The position numbers and the translations under genes are program-made. Below, piece by piece: positions 9,593 to 17,274 of a stretch of 33,305 nucleotides of DNA (positions are counted from its first letter, which is position 1; every line of letters starts with the position of its first letter). Source of the stretch: Planctomycetota bacterium (GTDB lineage Bacteria; Planctomycetota; Brocadiia; Brocadiales; Brocadiaceae). Below the pieces are notes generated by a model. The model was not told where the DNA came from. It worked only from the letters and a program-made list of their open reading frames with translations, and ran no database searches. Location of the stretch: contig JACPHJ010000026.1 of assembly GCA_016188675.1 (NCBI GenBank), positions 21,606 to 54,910 on the forward strand, written 5' to 3'.

Positions 9593-10129
9593 TCAGTGCT
9601 TTCGTGGTGAACAGCTATGGATATCCTGTTGTACACGTTTCACAACTTCTTGTGCCGACATCTCAACTTCCAAAGATAGTCCTGTACCCGCCTCAAAGCA
9701 TTTCCCTTCAATGCCATAAACAATAAGGTTTTGGGGTAATTGTTTGATCGCCCTTGCAAGTTCAATTCCTTCAGCAACGCCAAAGGCATGTGTTGAGTAA
9801 TGGAAAAACTCAGTCGGTATGGATTGTATGTGTGCATCAAACCGGTGAATAGTTCCCGGTTTAGCGCCAGAATAAACCGCGTCAATAATAATAACGACCT
9901 CTGCATCTTTCCATGAATCCATTAATGTTACTCCGTCACCGTTTTCTTCAATAACATTGACACAATCAAATGGCTGTCTTTTCAAATGTTGAGCTACACA
10001 AAGTCCCACAGCATCATCACTCCGGTACGTGTTACCAATACCAATAATAAGAACCGGATACTCACTTAGTATTTCTTCTCTATGTATATCTTTGTGCTCT
10101 TTGTGGCTTCGTGGTAAATCATTTCCCAT
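9593..10129 (-). CDS. Hydrogenase maturation protease (HyaD/HycI family)
   Basis: A nickel-dependent endopeptidase (178 aa) that removes the C-terminal peptide of a NiFe-hydrogenase large subunit after the metal centre is loaded. Family features are GIGNTYRSDDAVG (residues about 30-42), the acidic cluster EENGDG, IIIDAVYSG (Asp about 83) and STHAFGV (His about 114). Its ATG is four bases after the stop of the large-subunit gene, so that subunit is the obvious substrate. The N-terminal residues 8-17 (SHKEHKDIHR) are encoded by a low-complexity dispersed repeat and look like a recent extension of the family core, which begins near residue 22. Confidence 0.92.
   Translation of the reverse strand: MGNDLPRSHKEHKDIHREEILSEYPVLIIGIGNTYRSDDAVGLCVAQHLKRQPFDCVNVIEENGDGVTLMDSWKDAEVVIIIDAVYSGAKPGTIHRFDAHIQSIPTEFFHYSTHAFGVAEGIELARAIKQLPQNLIVYGIEGKCFEAGTGLSLEVEMSAQEVVKRVQQDIHSCSPRKH
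10090..10119. repeat. Low-complexity dispersed repeat (TTTGTG-type)
   Basis: CTTTGTGCTCTTTGTGGCTT followed by CGTGGTAAAT is three near-copies of a (t)TTGTGg unit. This type of 'ctttgtg-gtctttgtgg' sequence recurs between genes in many bacterial genomes (general knowledge). Here it lies inside the protease reading frame and encodes its SHKEHKDIH segment. Confidence 0.5.
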
Positions 10130-10133
10130 TTAT

Positions 10134-11423
10134 CTATTCTCTATCAATCTTGAGTTTCAGAAAATGCGTTGCGCAGGAAATGCATGGATCATAGTTGCGT
10201 ATTGCCTGTTCACATTGCAACGTAAGCTGGTCATGAGAGAGTTTTAAATGTTTAACAATAAACTGCCTGAGATCGTTTTCAATGGTCTTCTGGTTCTGTG
10301 ATGTGGGAGGAACAATCTTGGCATCGGTTATTGAACCATTTTCGTCAATGCTATAACGGTGGTAGAGAATGCCGCGCGGCGCTTCTGTGCAGCCATAACC
10401 TGTTGCAACACAGGGTTGAATTTCAATAGCAGGTCTGTCTGGCTTCTCATATTGCCCGATAATACGCAAAGCCTCATCACACGCATAGAGGATTTCTATG
10501 CTTCGAATAATAATGCTTTGAAAAGGGTTGCGACAGACATCAGAAATACCGACTGAACGTGCTGTTTCCTGTGCTAAAGGAGAGAGTTTGTCGAAGTTTA
10601 GATTATAACGTGCTAAAGGGCCGACAAAGTAGGCACCACGTTCTTTAACAACAGAATGGAGCGCATTTGAATACTCCACGTGCTCTTCGGTAAAGTGGTT
10701 ATCATAATTACGAATAGAAATATCCAATCCCTTGTTCGAAATAAGCCTGCCTTCATTGAAAGGATATTCTTTAGGGTGACGAAGGGCGACGAATTCATAG
10801 TCCCGTTCAAAGTCAGGAAATTTAAGCGTGGCAGTCCAGCGCACTGTTTCAAGGGCAGCATCTCTTGCCCATTTAAGCTTTTCGGTTATAGGAGATAATT
10901 CCTGTTTGGTTGGTACTTTATAAAATCCTCCGACACGTACATTTATAGGATGGATTTCTCTGCCGCCAAGGAGCGCTACCAGGTCATTTCCTGCTTTTTT
11001 CAATTGCAGACCGCGCTGGACTATATCAGGGTGGTCTTTTGCCATTTGTATTGCATCAGGATAGCCGAGAAAATCAGGCGCATGGAGCATGTAAATGTGA
11101 AGCGCATGGCTTTCTATCCGTTCTCCGCAGTAAATAAGCCTTCGTAAGGCACGAAGTTGTCCTTCAACCTTTATTCCAAATGCGTCTTCCATTGCATGTA
11201 CTGCACTCATCTGATATGCGATGGGACAGATGCCGCAGATACGGGCCGTGATATCGGGTGCTTCATTGAATTCGCGTCCACGCAAGAATGCCTCAAAAAA
11301 ACGCGGGGGTTCGAAAATTTTTAGTTTGATATCCACCACCGTGTTGTCTTTTATCTTTACATACAATGCGCCTTCGCCTTCGACGCGGGCAAGGTAATCT
11401 ACTTTAATTGTTCTGCTCTTCAT
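10134..11423 (-). CDS. hydA: NiFe hydrogenase large (alpha) subunit, group 3b type
   Basis: Carries the NiFe(CN)2CO centre of a cytosolic bidirectional hydrogenase. The N-terminal ligand pair is [12 protein letters not shown] (Cys63, Cys66) and the C-terminal pair is DPCISCATH (Cys414, Cys417). A short C-terminal peptide after His420 (FLKLKIDRE, 9 residues) should be removed by the adjacent protease. All four metal ligands are cysteine, so it is not a selenoenzyme. The gene order beta-gamma-delta-alpha matches the hydBGDA operons of archaeal sulfhydrogenases and bacterial group 3b enzymes. ATG 11423 ([18 protein letters not shown]) is chosen over the TTG at 11441, which falls in a dispersed repeat. 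429 aa, normal length. Confidence 0.93.
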   Translation of the reverse strand: MKSRTIKVDYLARVEGEGALYVKIKDNTVVDIKLKIFEPPRFFEAFLRGREFNEAPDITARICGICPIAYQMSAVHAMEDAFGIKVEGQLRALRRLIYCGERIESHALHIYMLHAPDFLGYPDAIQMAKDHPDIVQRGLQLKKAGNDLVALLGGREIHPINVRVGGFYKVPTKQELSPITEKLKWARDAALETVRWTATLKFPDFERDYEFVALRHPKEYPFNEGRLISNKGLDISIRNYDNHFTEEHVEYSNALHSVVKERGAYFVGPLARYNLNFDKLSPLAQETARSVGISDVCRNPFQSIIIRSIEILYACDEALRIIGQYEKPDRPAIEIQPCVATGYGCTEAPRGILYHRYSIDENGSITDAKIVPPTSQNQKTIENDLRQFIVKHLKLSHDQLTLQCEQAIRNYDPCISCATHFLKLKIDRE

Positions 11424-11432
11424 AATAAATAG

Positions 11433-11470
11433 CAACCACAAATTTCACAAATTACACGGATGAATAAATG
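11433..11470. repeat. Low-complexity dispersed repeat (ACCACAAATTTCACAAATTACACGG type)
   Basis: The sequence from 11433 contains the successive units aaCCACAaattt, CACAaattA and CACGgatgaa. This resembles the widespread 'accacagatttcacagattacacagatg' intergenic sequence (general knowledge). It fills much of the 83-base gap between the hydrogenase small- and large-subunit genes. Confidence 0.5.
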
Positions 11471-11506
11471 ATGTAAGAAATTTGTTTGTAAAGGTTATCT
11501 AATATT

Positions 11507-12334
11507 TTACATAAATTCTTTGTATTCTGGCTTCTTATTGCTGACTTCTGGCCTCTCTGTTTTGTGGGCTTCGCTCTCCTTACGGAATGGTTCTGAGTAA
11601 GCATTGAATGTTCTAAACATGCGCATAATACTGTCATTGTTTAATCCGGAGTCGCTGAATTTTTCACTTAATGAAGACGTATTTGGTGTTTCTTTCGGGC
11701 CATAGCAGCCATAGCAGCCGCGGCAATATGATGGGCAGATTGCATTACATCCGGCGTGGGTTACAGGGCCAAGACATGGAATCCCCTTTGCGACCATCAC
11801 ACAGATAGTACCGCGTCGTTTACATTCGATGCAGACGCTGTGAGCCGGTGTGTTTGGTTTTCTTCCATAAAGATAGGCGCTGATGACTTCCAGAAGCTGA
11901 TGTTTGCTGATGGGACACCCATGTAACTCAAAATCAACACGGACATGACTGGCTATGGAAGTTGATTTATCAAGCGTTTCGATATATTGCGGTTTGGCGT
12001 ATACAAGTGATATAAAGTCATTCACATCCTTGAAATTTCGTAATGCCTGAATACCGCCTGCCGTCGCACAGGCGCCAATGGTTATAAGTGATTTTGACAC
12101 TTTGCGAATCTTCTGTATTCTTTCTGCATCATGCCGAGTGGTAACAGATCCTTCGACAAGAGAAAGGTCGTATGGCCCTTTTACTACGGTGCGGGAGGCC
12201 TCAGGAAAATACGCAATATCGATCTTGTCTGTCACGGCTAGAAGTTCGTCTTCGCAATCAAGAAGACTCAACTGGCAGCCGTCGCACGATGCGAATTTCC
12301 AGACGGCAAGTTTTGGTTTTCGTTTTTTTACCAT
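11507..12334 (-). CDS. hydD: NiFe hydrogenase small (delta) subunit
   Basis: The proximal-cluster subunit of the group 3b-type hydrogenase, passing electrons from the NiFe site. The N-terminus [20 protein letters not shown] holds the proximal [4Fe-4S] ligands (Cys17, Cys20), with further ligands in [14 protein letters not shown] and [14 protein letters not shown] cysteine-rich C-terminal half ([37 protein letters not shown]) fits additional clusters. The start is ATG 12334, one base after the gamma-subunit stop; earlier starts would run into the gamma gene. The last residues ([19 protein letters not shown]) are encoded by a dispersed agaag/ccaga repeat and look non-homologous to the family core. 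275 aa. Confidence 0.92.
   Translation of the reverse strand: MVKKRKPKLAVWKFASCDGCQLSLLDCEDELLAVTDKIDIAYFPEASRTVVKGPYDLSLVEGSVTTRHDAERIQKIRKVSKSLITIGACATAGGIQALRNFKDVNDFISLVYAKPQYIETLDKSTSIASHVRVDFELHGCPISKHQLLEVISAYLYGRKPNTPAHSVCIECKRRGTICVMVAKGIPCLGPVTHAGCNAICPSYCRGCYGCYGPKETPNTSSLSEKFSDSGLNNDSIMRMFRTFNAYSEPFRKESEAHKTERPEVSNKKPEYKEFM
11523..11552. repeat. Low-complexity dispersed repeat (TTCTGGCTTCT type)
   Basis: TATTCTGGCTTCTTATTGCT and GACTTCTGGC contain three imperfect copies of a (t)TCTGgCTTC unit. On the gene strand this gives the [10 protein letters not shown] tail of the hydrogenase small subunit. Similar 'gaagccagaagtcag' sequences are common between genes in other genomes. Confidence 0.45.
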
Positions 12335-12335
12335 A

Positions 12336-13175
12336 TCAAATTTCTCGTTTTCCAAAGAGTTCTTTAATATGATCATAGCAAAATACAGGGCCATCCTTAC
12401 ACACGAATTTTGGTCCAAACTGGCAGTGGCCACAAAGGCAGATTCCACATTTCATATTGCGCTCCATGGAAACGTAGATGTTTTCATTCTTAACGCCGCA
12501 ATTTTGCAATTCCTTTACTGTGTAACGCATCATAACCTCAGGGCCACAGATCATTGCGATAGTATGTAAAGGGTCAAATTGTATTTTGGGAATGAGGGTA
12601 GTCACGACGCCGACATTACCCTGCCAGATCCCGGTAGCGCTATCAACAATAACATTTACCTCTAGGTCGAAACGTCCGCGCCATTGTTCTAATTCTCTTT
12701 TATATAGCAAGTCGTCCGGTGTTCTTGCGCCGTAAAGCAAGATAATCTTGCCGTATTTATCCCGGTGCGAAATGAAAGAATATAATGCCGGGCGCAGGGG
12801 AGCTAGACCAATTCCGCCTGCCACGATTACAACATCTTTTCCAACAGCTTCATCAACAGGCCAGTGGCTTCCAAATGGTCCCCGTACGCAAATGACATCG
12901 CCACGTTTCAGTTTAAGCAAGGCTTTTGTTACATTTCCAACAGAACGTGCTGTATGTAAAAAAGTTTGCGGTATTGCAGGATTGCCACTGATGGAAATTG
13001 GGACTTCGCCTACGCCAAATACGTATAGCATGTTGAACTGACCCGCAAGAAATGGAAATCCACCACTCCCATTCGTTGATTCGAGTTCGATGGTATACGT
13101 ATCATGCGTTTCTTTCAACATACGGCGAATACGAAATGGTTCTGGAACCATTGGTTCAGGGATGACATTCGTCAT
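12336..13175 (-). CDS. hydG: Hydrogenase gamma subunit, FAD/NAD(P)-binding with 2Fe-2S
   Basis: The diaphorase module that links the hydrogenase to NAD(P)(H). It has a ferredoxin-NADP reductase-like FAD domain ([24 protein letters not shown]), the nucleotide-binding motif [15 protein letters not shown] and strand [19 protein letters not shown], and a CGP near the C-terminal side ([12 protein letters not shown]). It ends with a 2Fe-2S cluster set in [19 protein letters not shown]. The start is ATG 13175 ([13 protein letters not shown]), 13 bases after the stop of the cNMP-fold gene; upstream in-frame starts overlap that gene. One base separates its stop from the small-subunit ATG. 279 aa, typical of HydG/PyrK-like subunits. 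Confidence 0.92.
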   Translation of the reverse strand: MTNVIPEPMVPEPFRIRRMLKETHDTYTIELESTNGSGGFPFLAGQFNMLYVFGVGEVPISISGNPAIPQTFLHTARSVGNVTKALLKLKRGDVICVRGPFGSHWPVDEAVGKDVVIVAGGIGLAPLRPALYSFISHRDKYGKIILLYGARTPDDLLYKRELEQWRGRFDLEVNVIVDSATGIWQGNVGVVTTLIPKIQFDPLHTIAMICGPEVMMRYTVKELQNCGVKNENIYVSMERNMKCGICLCGHCQFGPKFVCKDGPVFCYDHIKELFGKREI

Positions 13176-13188
13176 AGTGTTACTTTCT

Positions 13189-13647
13189 TCAATGAACACC
13201 ATAGACATCAAGAAGTTGTAATCGTGTTGCCTCAAGTCGTGAGGTAATGATATGGGTGAAACGCTTTAACAGTTCATAACCCAGGTCGTGATCCTCTTCA
13301 CATTTGATGCGCAGGCATTTCCCATCAAGGGCGATGGCCCGGGTGAATTCGACAGCCCTCGCATCGTAGTGCCAGTGATACGGCGGAATAAGCCATGACC
13401 AGCCAAGCACGTCGCCTTCTCCGATAGTTTGAATATTAATTGACCCCCGGTCTGGGGTAAATATTTCAAGCGTAACTTTACCAAAAATAATTATGTAAAA
13501 GTTATTGGCCTCTTCACCTTCACGAAGAATATATTGTCCAGTGTCGAACTGAACATTAGTTGCACATCCCAAAATATTTTCAAGATGATGTGGTTTAATG
13601 CCTTTAAAGAAGGGATGTTCGTTCAAATATTGCTTAAGCGTTTGCAT
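13189..13647 (-). CDS. Cyclic-nucleotide-binding-fold (Crp-like sensor) protein without HTH
   Basis: A 152-residue single-domain protein with the CRP/PKA jelly-roll order: HPFFKGIKPHHLENI (about 11-25), GQYILREGEEANNFYIIIFGKVTLEIF (37-63), IGEGDVLGW (75-83), then YDARAVEFTRAIALDGKCL. Arg97-Ala98 match the phosphate-binding arginine position. The FGE glutamate that contacts the cyclic-nucleotide ribose is replaced by GW (82-83), and a Trp/Pro-rich loop (SWLIPPYHWHY) sits where the binding cassette is, so the ligand may not be cAMP. No DNA-binding helix-turn-helix follows; the chain ends after one more helix. AAGGAG precedes the ATG at good spacing. Lying between beta and gamma genes, it may be an accessory or regulatory hydrogenase subunit (inference). 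Confidence 0.82.
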   Translation of the reverse strand: MQTLKQYLNEHPFFKGIKPHHLENILGCATNVQFDTGQYILREGEEANNFYIIIFGKVTLEIFTPDRGSINIQTIGEGDVLGWSWLIPPYHWHYDARAVEFTRAIALDGKCLRIKCEEDHDLGYELLKRFTHIITSRLEATRLQLLDVYGVH

Positions 13648-13683
13648 AGTTCTTCTCCTTTGTATAATAATTTAACACTGTAT

Positions 13684-13702
13684 AGGCAAAGAACGCAAAG
13701 TT
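13684..13702. repeat. Low-complexity dispersed repeat (GCAAAG type)
   Basis: AGGCAAAGAACGCAAAGTT contains two (g)GCAAAG units in the 119-base gap between the beta-subunit gene and the cNMP-fold gene. It belongs to the same style of short dispersed sequence as the other repeats in this operon. Confidence 0.35.
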
Positions 13703-13766
13703 TTAAAAACTGATGTAATACTCTTTACTACATTTATCTAAGGTTTATCTCTATATGCCCTGTGGT

Positions 13767-14882
13767 TTACCTTTCTGAAACGGGTTCGCTTTTGCGTAAT
13801 GCTTCGACCTCCTCTGTAATATCAATTGCAACGGGGCACCATGTTATGCAGCGTCCGCAGCCAACGCAGCCAGACGTGCCGAATTGATCAATCCATGTAG
13901 CGAGTTTATGCGTTATCCATTGACGGTATCGGGATTTAATAGATGGACGGATGCTTCCGCCATGAATATATGAAAAATCCGTAGTAAAGCATGAGTCCAG
14001 CTTTCGCCAGCGTTCAGCGTGTTCACCTGTCAGGTCAGTTACATCCTCAATAGATGTACAAAAGCACGTTGGACATACCATAGTGCAGTTGGCGCAGGCC
14101 AGACAACGTTTCGCCACATCTTCCCAGCGTGGATGTTCATAATTTCTGTAGAATAATTCTTTTATATTCGTAGTGTCCATGTTGCGCCCCATTTGTTCCG
14201 ATGTATTTTTCACGATATCATCAGCGGCACACCGTTCCTTTTCACTGGCTTTAGTATGCGGTATTTCATCAAGAATATCAGCTCCCAGTTCAGTGCCTGC
14301 TTCTGCCAGAAAATAGTGGCGTTCGTTTTCTATAATTTCAGTCATCGCAAGATCAAACCCGAATGTTGCCTTAGGGCCTGTATTCATGGATACGCAGAAG
14401 CACGTGCCGCCGGCTTTACCGCAATTAACGGCTACAATAAAGGTATCTTTACGTCGGGACTTGTAATGTGGGTCAGTGTATTGTCCGTTCATAAGGACTT
14501 TATCCTGAATTGAAATGGCATGTATATCACATGAACGTACACCAATAAATGCAAATTTTGGGATTGCTTCACTTTCAGTTACGACTTGAAAGCTGGTTCC
14601 ATTTCGTTTGGCCTGCCACAGGCGTAATGATGGTGGAAAGAGAAACTTTTTCCACGAATGTGGACTAACGGAATAACCAAAAAGGGCATTATCGTTTCGC
14701 TTTTTTAGTCTATAAGAGCCGCCATCCTGTTCATCAGTCCATCCAACAGGCATATTTGCTGATGAATTCAGCTCGCCATATACAATAGCGCCCTCTCCCA
14801 GTGTGGGACCAATGACCCGATAGCCTTTTTTGCATAAAATATCAATTAGTTTCTGGAGATGGACACTTTCTATGATGGCCAT
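13767..14882 (-). CDS. hydB: Hydrogenase beta subunit, 4Fe-4S electron-transfer protein
   Basis: The first gene of the hydrogenase operon, 371 aa. The N-terminal domain ([46 protein letters not shown]) is the characteristic HydB/SHI-type module. The C-terminal half carries two ferredoxin-like motifs, [16 protein letters not shown] (about 272) and [16 protein letters not shown] (about 347). A mid-region with extra cysteines ([25 protein letters not shown]) also matches the family. The protein relays electrons between the gamma and delta subunits or to an external carrier. ATG 14882 lacks a strong ribosome-binding site. Only 76 bases separate it from the upstream DUF3303-like gene, so read-through from that operon is possible. 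Confidence 0.92.
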   Translation of the reverse strand: MAIIESVHLQKLIDILCKKGYRVIGPTLGEGAIVYGELNSSANMPVGWTDEQDGGSYRLKKRNDNALFGYSVSPHSWKKFLFPPSLRLWQAKRNGTSFQVVTESEAIPKFAFIGVRSCDIHAISIQDKVLMNGQYTDPHYKSRRKDTFIVAVNCGKAGGTCFCVSMNTGPKATFGFDLAMTEIIENERHYFLAEAGTELGADILDEIPHTKASEKERCAADDIVKNTSEQMGRNMDTTNIKELFYRNYEHPRWEDVAKRCLACANCTMVCPTCFCTSIEDVTDLTGEHAERWRKLDSCFTTDFSYIHGGSIRPSIKSRYRQWITHKLATWIDQFGTSGCVGCGRCITWCPVAIDITEEVEALRKSEPVSER

Positions 14883-14958
14883 ATCCGTACTTTTAGTGAC
14901 CGCTCGTTAATATTACTATCAGGCTTCATTTGTCGTTGGAAAGAAATTTAAAATTACC

Positions 14959-15381
14959 TTACTTTGGCATTATCTTTAACCATTCGTCCATAGTAAGTAC
15001 GGGGGCAAATTTCCCTGTCTGAGTGGGTACCAGCGGAAGGAAAAATTCTACTACTGCACTATAATCATTCGCTTCTACAATAATATAATAATCGTGCTCT
15101 GTAACCGTGACGTAAGCGCCAAGAATCTTAATTCCCTTTTCTTCAGCCTTTTTTCTTCCTTCCCAGAACCTACTCAGCATCTTAGAGCCATCCGCACTTC
15201 TGCCCGGGCAATTTTCAGGGGTATGAGTCCAGTAGGCGACGTATAATGTTTTTTTGTTATCAGAGCCAAGCGCCCATCCTGATTCCTTTTCGCCGCCTTC
15301 TGCGTAAAGCTTTGATCCTGAAAACACTGACGTTATAATTAAAACAGAAATGCCGATTAATCTGGCTATGCCATACTTCAT
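14959..15381 (-). CDS. Exported DUF3303-like protein
   Basis: A 140-residue protein with a signal peptide (MKYGIARLIGISVLIITSVF, cleavage after about SKLYA-E). The mature domain (TLYVAYWTHTPENCPGRSADG, KGIKILGAYVTVTEHDYYIIVEANDYSAVVEFFLPL) resembles the small ferredoxin-like-fold DUF3303 family, whose members start with an 'LYVVTW' strand and have no assigned function. GGGAGA precedes the ATG. Its first bases overlap the stop of the 56-residue Cys-rich gene (ATGA at 15381-15378), so the two are translationally coupled. Presumed location is periplasm or anammoxosome lumen (inference). Confidence 0.65.
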   Translation of the reverse strand: MKYGIARLIGISVLIITSVFSGSKLYAEGGEKESGWALGSDNKKTLYVAYWTHTPENCPGRSADGSKMLSRFWEGRKKAEEKGIKILGAYVTVTEHDYYIIVEANDYSAVVEFFLPLVPTQTGKFAPVLTMDEWLKIMPK

Positions 15382-15548
15382 GTAATTTTTTCTCCCTTAT
15401 TTTTTAAATCCTTTTTGCCTGTCCTATCCAATGGATTATCAATAAATTGAACTTTCCCTTCCAGGACACAACCGTTCTGTAAAGGCAGGCATTTTTTCCT
15501 CAACCTGGTACACTCATTATTGACAAGATGTGGACAGTTCCAACTCAT
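15378..15548 (-). CDS. Small Cys-rich protein (56 aa), unknown function
   Basis: A short gene on the minus strand starting MSWNCPHLVNNECTRLRKKC and continuing LPLQNGCVLEGKVQF, with Cys at 5, 13, 20 and 27 in a C-x7-C-x6-C-x6-C pattern, then a polar Lys-rich tail. The four cysteines suggest a bound metal or cluster. It has no signal peptide, so it is probably cytoplasmic. It starts seven bases after the cysC stop and its TGA overlaps the ATG of the DUF3303-like gene; this tight packing on both sides is the main evidence that it is a real gene. I have a loose memory of similar small 'CP.L...C.R....C.P...GCVL.GK' proteins in other anaerobes but cannot name a family. Confidence 0.65.
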   Translation of the reverse strand: MSWNCPHLVNNECTRLRKKCLPLQNGCVLEGKVQFIDNPLDRTGKKDLKNKGEKIT

Positions 15549-15555
15549 TTCTTCT

Positions 15556-16167
15556 TTAAAACCTCACATACCCCTTTTGCTCAAGATAATTTAATATAGC
15601 CCTCGTTGATTCCTCAAGTGACAGCTTTGATGTATCGATGGTTAACTCTGGGTTTAATGGCTCTTCATAGGGCGCTGATATGCCGGTAAATTCCTTAACT
15701 TCACCTGCGCGCGCCTTTTTATAGAGTCCTTTTGTATCACGCTGCTCACATACTTCTATAGGACATTTCACATAAACTTCGATAAATTCCCCTTCTTTGA
15801 CTAGTTTCCTGGCATTATCCCTGTCCTGTCTATAGGGCGATATAAACGCCGTTATTGTTATAATGTTTGCATCGGTAAACAGCTTTGCAACCTCGCCAAT
15901 ACGGCGAATGTTCTCGGAGCGATCTTCAGGTGAGAAACCAAGATTTTTATTCAAGCCGTGACGTATGTTGTCGCCATCGAGTATGTATGCCTGATGTTTG
16001 TTCTCAAGGAGGGCGTGTTCAAGCTCAACTGCAATGGTTGACTTTCCTGAACCTGACAGTCCCGTTAGCCATATAGTCAACCCCCTTTGTTTCATTAATT
16101 TTATCCTGTCCTCTTTGGTAATCTTGCCATGATGCCATTTGATATTGGTAGCTTTTTGCACGGCCAT
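15556..16167 (-). CDS. cysC: Adenylylsulfate kinase
   Basis: APS kinase (203 aa) that phosphorylates adenosine 5'-phosphosulfate to PAPS. It has the P-loop GLSGSGKS (36-43), [21 protein letters not shown] (63-83) for APS binding, [13 protein letters not shown] with the conserved Ser-Pro, [24 protein letters not shown] and the SAPYEEP lid element. All catalytic residues look normal. AGGAG lies before the ATG. No ATP sulfurylase is adjacent, so PAPS here may feed sulfation of a lipid or glycan rather than a complete local assimilation operon (inference). It leads a three-gene run with the Cys-rich and DUF3303-like genes. Confidence 0.95.
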   Translation of the reverse strand: MAVQKATNIKWHHGKITKEDRIKLMKQRGLTIWLTGLSGSGKSTIAVELEHALLENKHQAYILDGDNIRHGLNKNLGFSPEDRSENIRRIGEVAKLFTDANIITITAFISPYRQDRDNARKLVKEGEFIEVYVKCPIEVCEQRDTKGLYKKARAGEVKEFTGISAPYEEPLNPELTIDTSKLSLEESTRAILNYLEQKGYVRF

Positions 16168-16218
16168 GTCGTCTCCTAATTATCGAGAGTAAATAATAAT
16201 AAATTAAAAATTCAAATA

Positions 16219-16395
16219 TTATAAAACTAATCTGAAATTGCAACATTTTTCTCCCATTGAAACTTTCAGGAGTTTCAAAATATTATCTTGAACAAAACCA
16301 GATAATGAATATTTTGTGGCGAGACTATAGATGTATGGACGGAACCCTATCCCTTGAACAAGTCCATTTGCAGAGATTTGAAATCTTTTCAGCAT
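16219..16395 (-). pseudogene. hypF: HypF N-terminal (acylphosphatase-like) remnant
   Basis: A 58-residue frame whose first 40 residues, LKRFQISANGLVQGIGFRPY followed by IYSLATKYSLSGFVQDN, match the acylphosphatase-like start of the NiFe-hydrogenase carbamoyltransferase HypF. The 'VQGVGFRP' signature with Pro after Arg favours HypF over stand-alone acylphosphatase. Homology then ends abruptly, and the frame stops 18 residues later, whereas HypF is usually over 700 residues. The zinc-finger, YrdC and Kae1-like domains are absent from the window. It starts 20 bases beyond the 3' end of tRNA-Sec, which may have been an integration or deletion point. It is too short to function as HypF. Confidence 0.6.
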
Positions 16396-16414
16396 AAACT
16401 GGAAAAGTAAAAAT

Positions 16415-16511
16415 TGGCGGGAGCGTGTGGGAATCGAACCCACCTATCCCGCCATAAGCGGGACAGACCGGATTTGAAGTCCGTCGCCGACACCAGCCGA
16501 CATGCACTCCC
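16415..16511 (-). tRNA. selC: tRNA-Sec (anticodon UCA)
   Basis: A 97-nt gene including encoded CCA (16415-16417 on the complement). The features distinguish it from tRNA-Ser: a long acceptor stem (GGGAGTG with GCTCCC, seven pairs plus a C-A apposition at the eighth), a six-pair D-stem GTCGGC-TGGT-GTCGGC, anticodon loop CTTCAAA, an extra-long variable arm closed by TCCCGC/GCGGGA, T-arm GTGGG-TTCGATT-CCCAC, and discriminator G before CCA. It decodes UGA as selenocysteine with SelA/SelB, which lie outside the window. No Sec-containing gene is evident here. It is on the same strand as, and 57 bases after, the DUF502 gene. Confidence 0.93.
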
Positions 16512-16568
16512 AAATAACTAACAAATAATTCATCAAAATCCGGGCAATAGTATGCAATGAGACTCGTT

Positions 16569-17258
16569 TTAACCAGAAGTTTGATTGTCTGCTCTTTTGA
16601 CTGACGTGGCAATATCTTTAGGTGTAAGAACACCTCCTGAAAAGAGAGTTTTAAACGCATCTTCTACCGTTAGATTAGAATCAATAAGATCCTTTTCTGG
16701 GGTAAATATTAAAAATCCAGTAGTTGGATTTGGTGTGGTTGGGATGAAAACACATATGAGTTTTTGTTCATTGTTATGCTGCGTGGCGCCTGTGACGAAA
16801 CCGATAGACTTTGTGCCTGCTTTAGGGAAATCTACCAGAACCACACGTTTAAAAGCCTGTTTGCCGGGCAAGCTTATTGAGTGGATTATCTGTTTTACGG
16901 AAGAATATATACTTTTAATGATGGGGGTTTTTGTCAGCAGATTTTCAAAATAGGTGATGATGGACTTGCCAACAAAATTAGCGGCAAAAATACCGATAAA
17001 ATACAATGAAATAAATGTAAGAATGAGCCCAAGGAAAGTTATAATAAATTCATCGAGAGTGGTTTTAGGTAAGGCAACACCATAAAATTGCAATACTTTC
17101 TTGATAACAGGAGAAAGCGTGCCTCCAACGAAGCCAAAGAGAAATTTTACGACAAAAAAAGTTACATAAACCGGAAGGATTAACAATAAACCCGTCAACA
17201 TCCTTCTTCTGACGTCTTTTTTAAATTGTCCGAACATTCCTAGTTGTTTTTCTTCCAT
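16569..17258 (-). CDS. DUF502 family membrane protein
   Basis: A 229-residue inner-membrane protein. It has two transmembrane segments near the N-terminus (LLLILPVYVTFFVVKFLFGFV and FIITFLGLILTFISLYFIGIF) separated by a loop, then a soluble domain with PIIKSIYSSVKQIIHSI, VVLVDFPKAGTKSIGFVTG and CVFIPTTPNPTTGFLIF, which are typical DUF502 signatures. The function is not established. The gene starts 16 bases after the IspH-UbiA stop and is probably co-transcribed with it. The N-terminal basic stretch KKDVRRR precedes the first membrane segment. Confidence 0.85.
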   Translation of the reverse strand: MEEKQLGMFGQFKKDVRRRMLTGLLLILPVYVTFFVVKFLFGFVGGTLSPVIKKVLQFYGVALPKTTLDEFIITFLGLILTFISLYFIGIFAANFVGKSIITYFENLLTKTPIIKSIYSSVKQIIHSISLPGKQAFKRVVLVDFPKAGTKSIGFVTGATQHNNEQKLICVFIPTTPNPTTGFLIFTPEKDLIDSNLTVEDAFKTLFSGGVLTPKDIATSVKRADNQTSG

Positions 17259-17274
17259 AGATCATCCATGTACT

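Noticed and set aside
10134-10170. Possible selenocysteine in the hydrogenase large subunit, suggested by nearby selC
   Set aside because: The ligand motif is DPCISC with TGC/TGT-type cysteine codons and no in-frame TGA.
16325-16660. 111-aa minus-strand frame across tRNA-Sec
   Set aside because: It reads through the structural tRNA and the end of the DUF502 gene in another frame.
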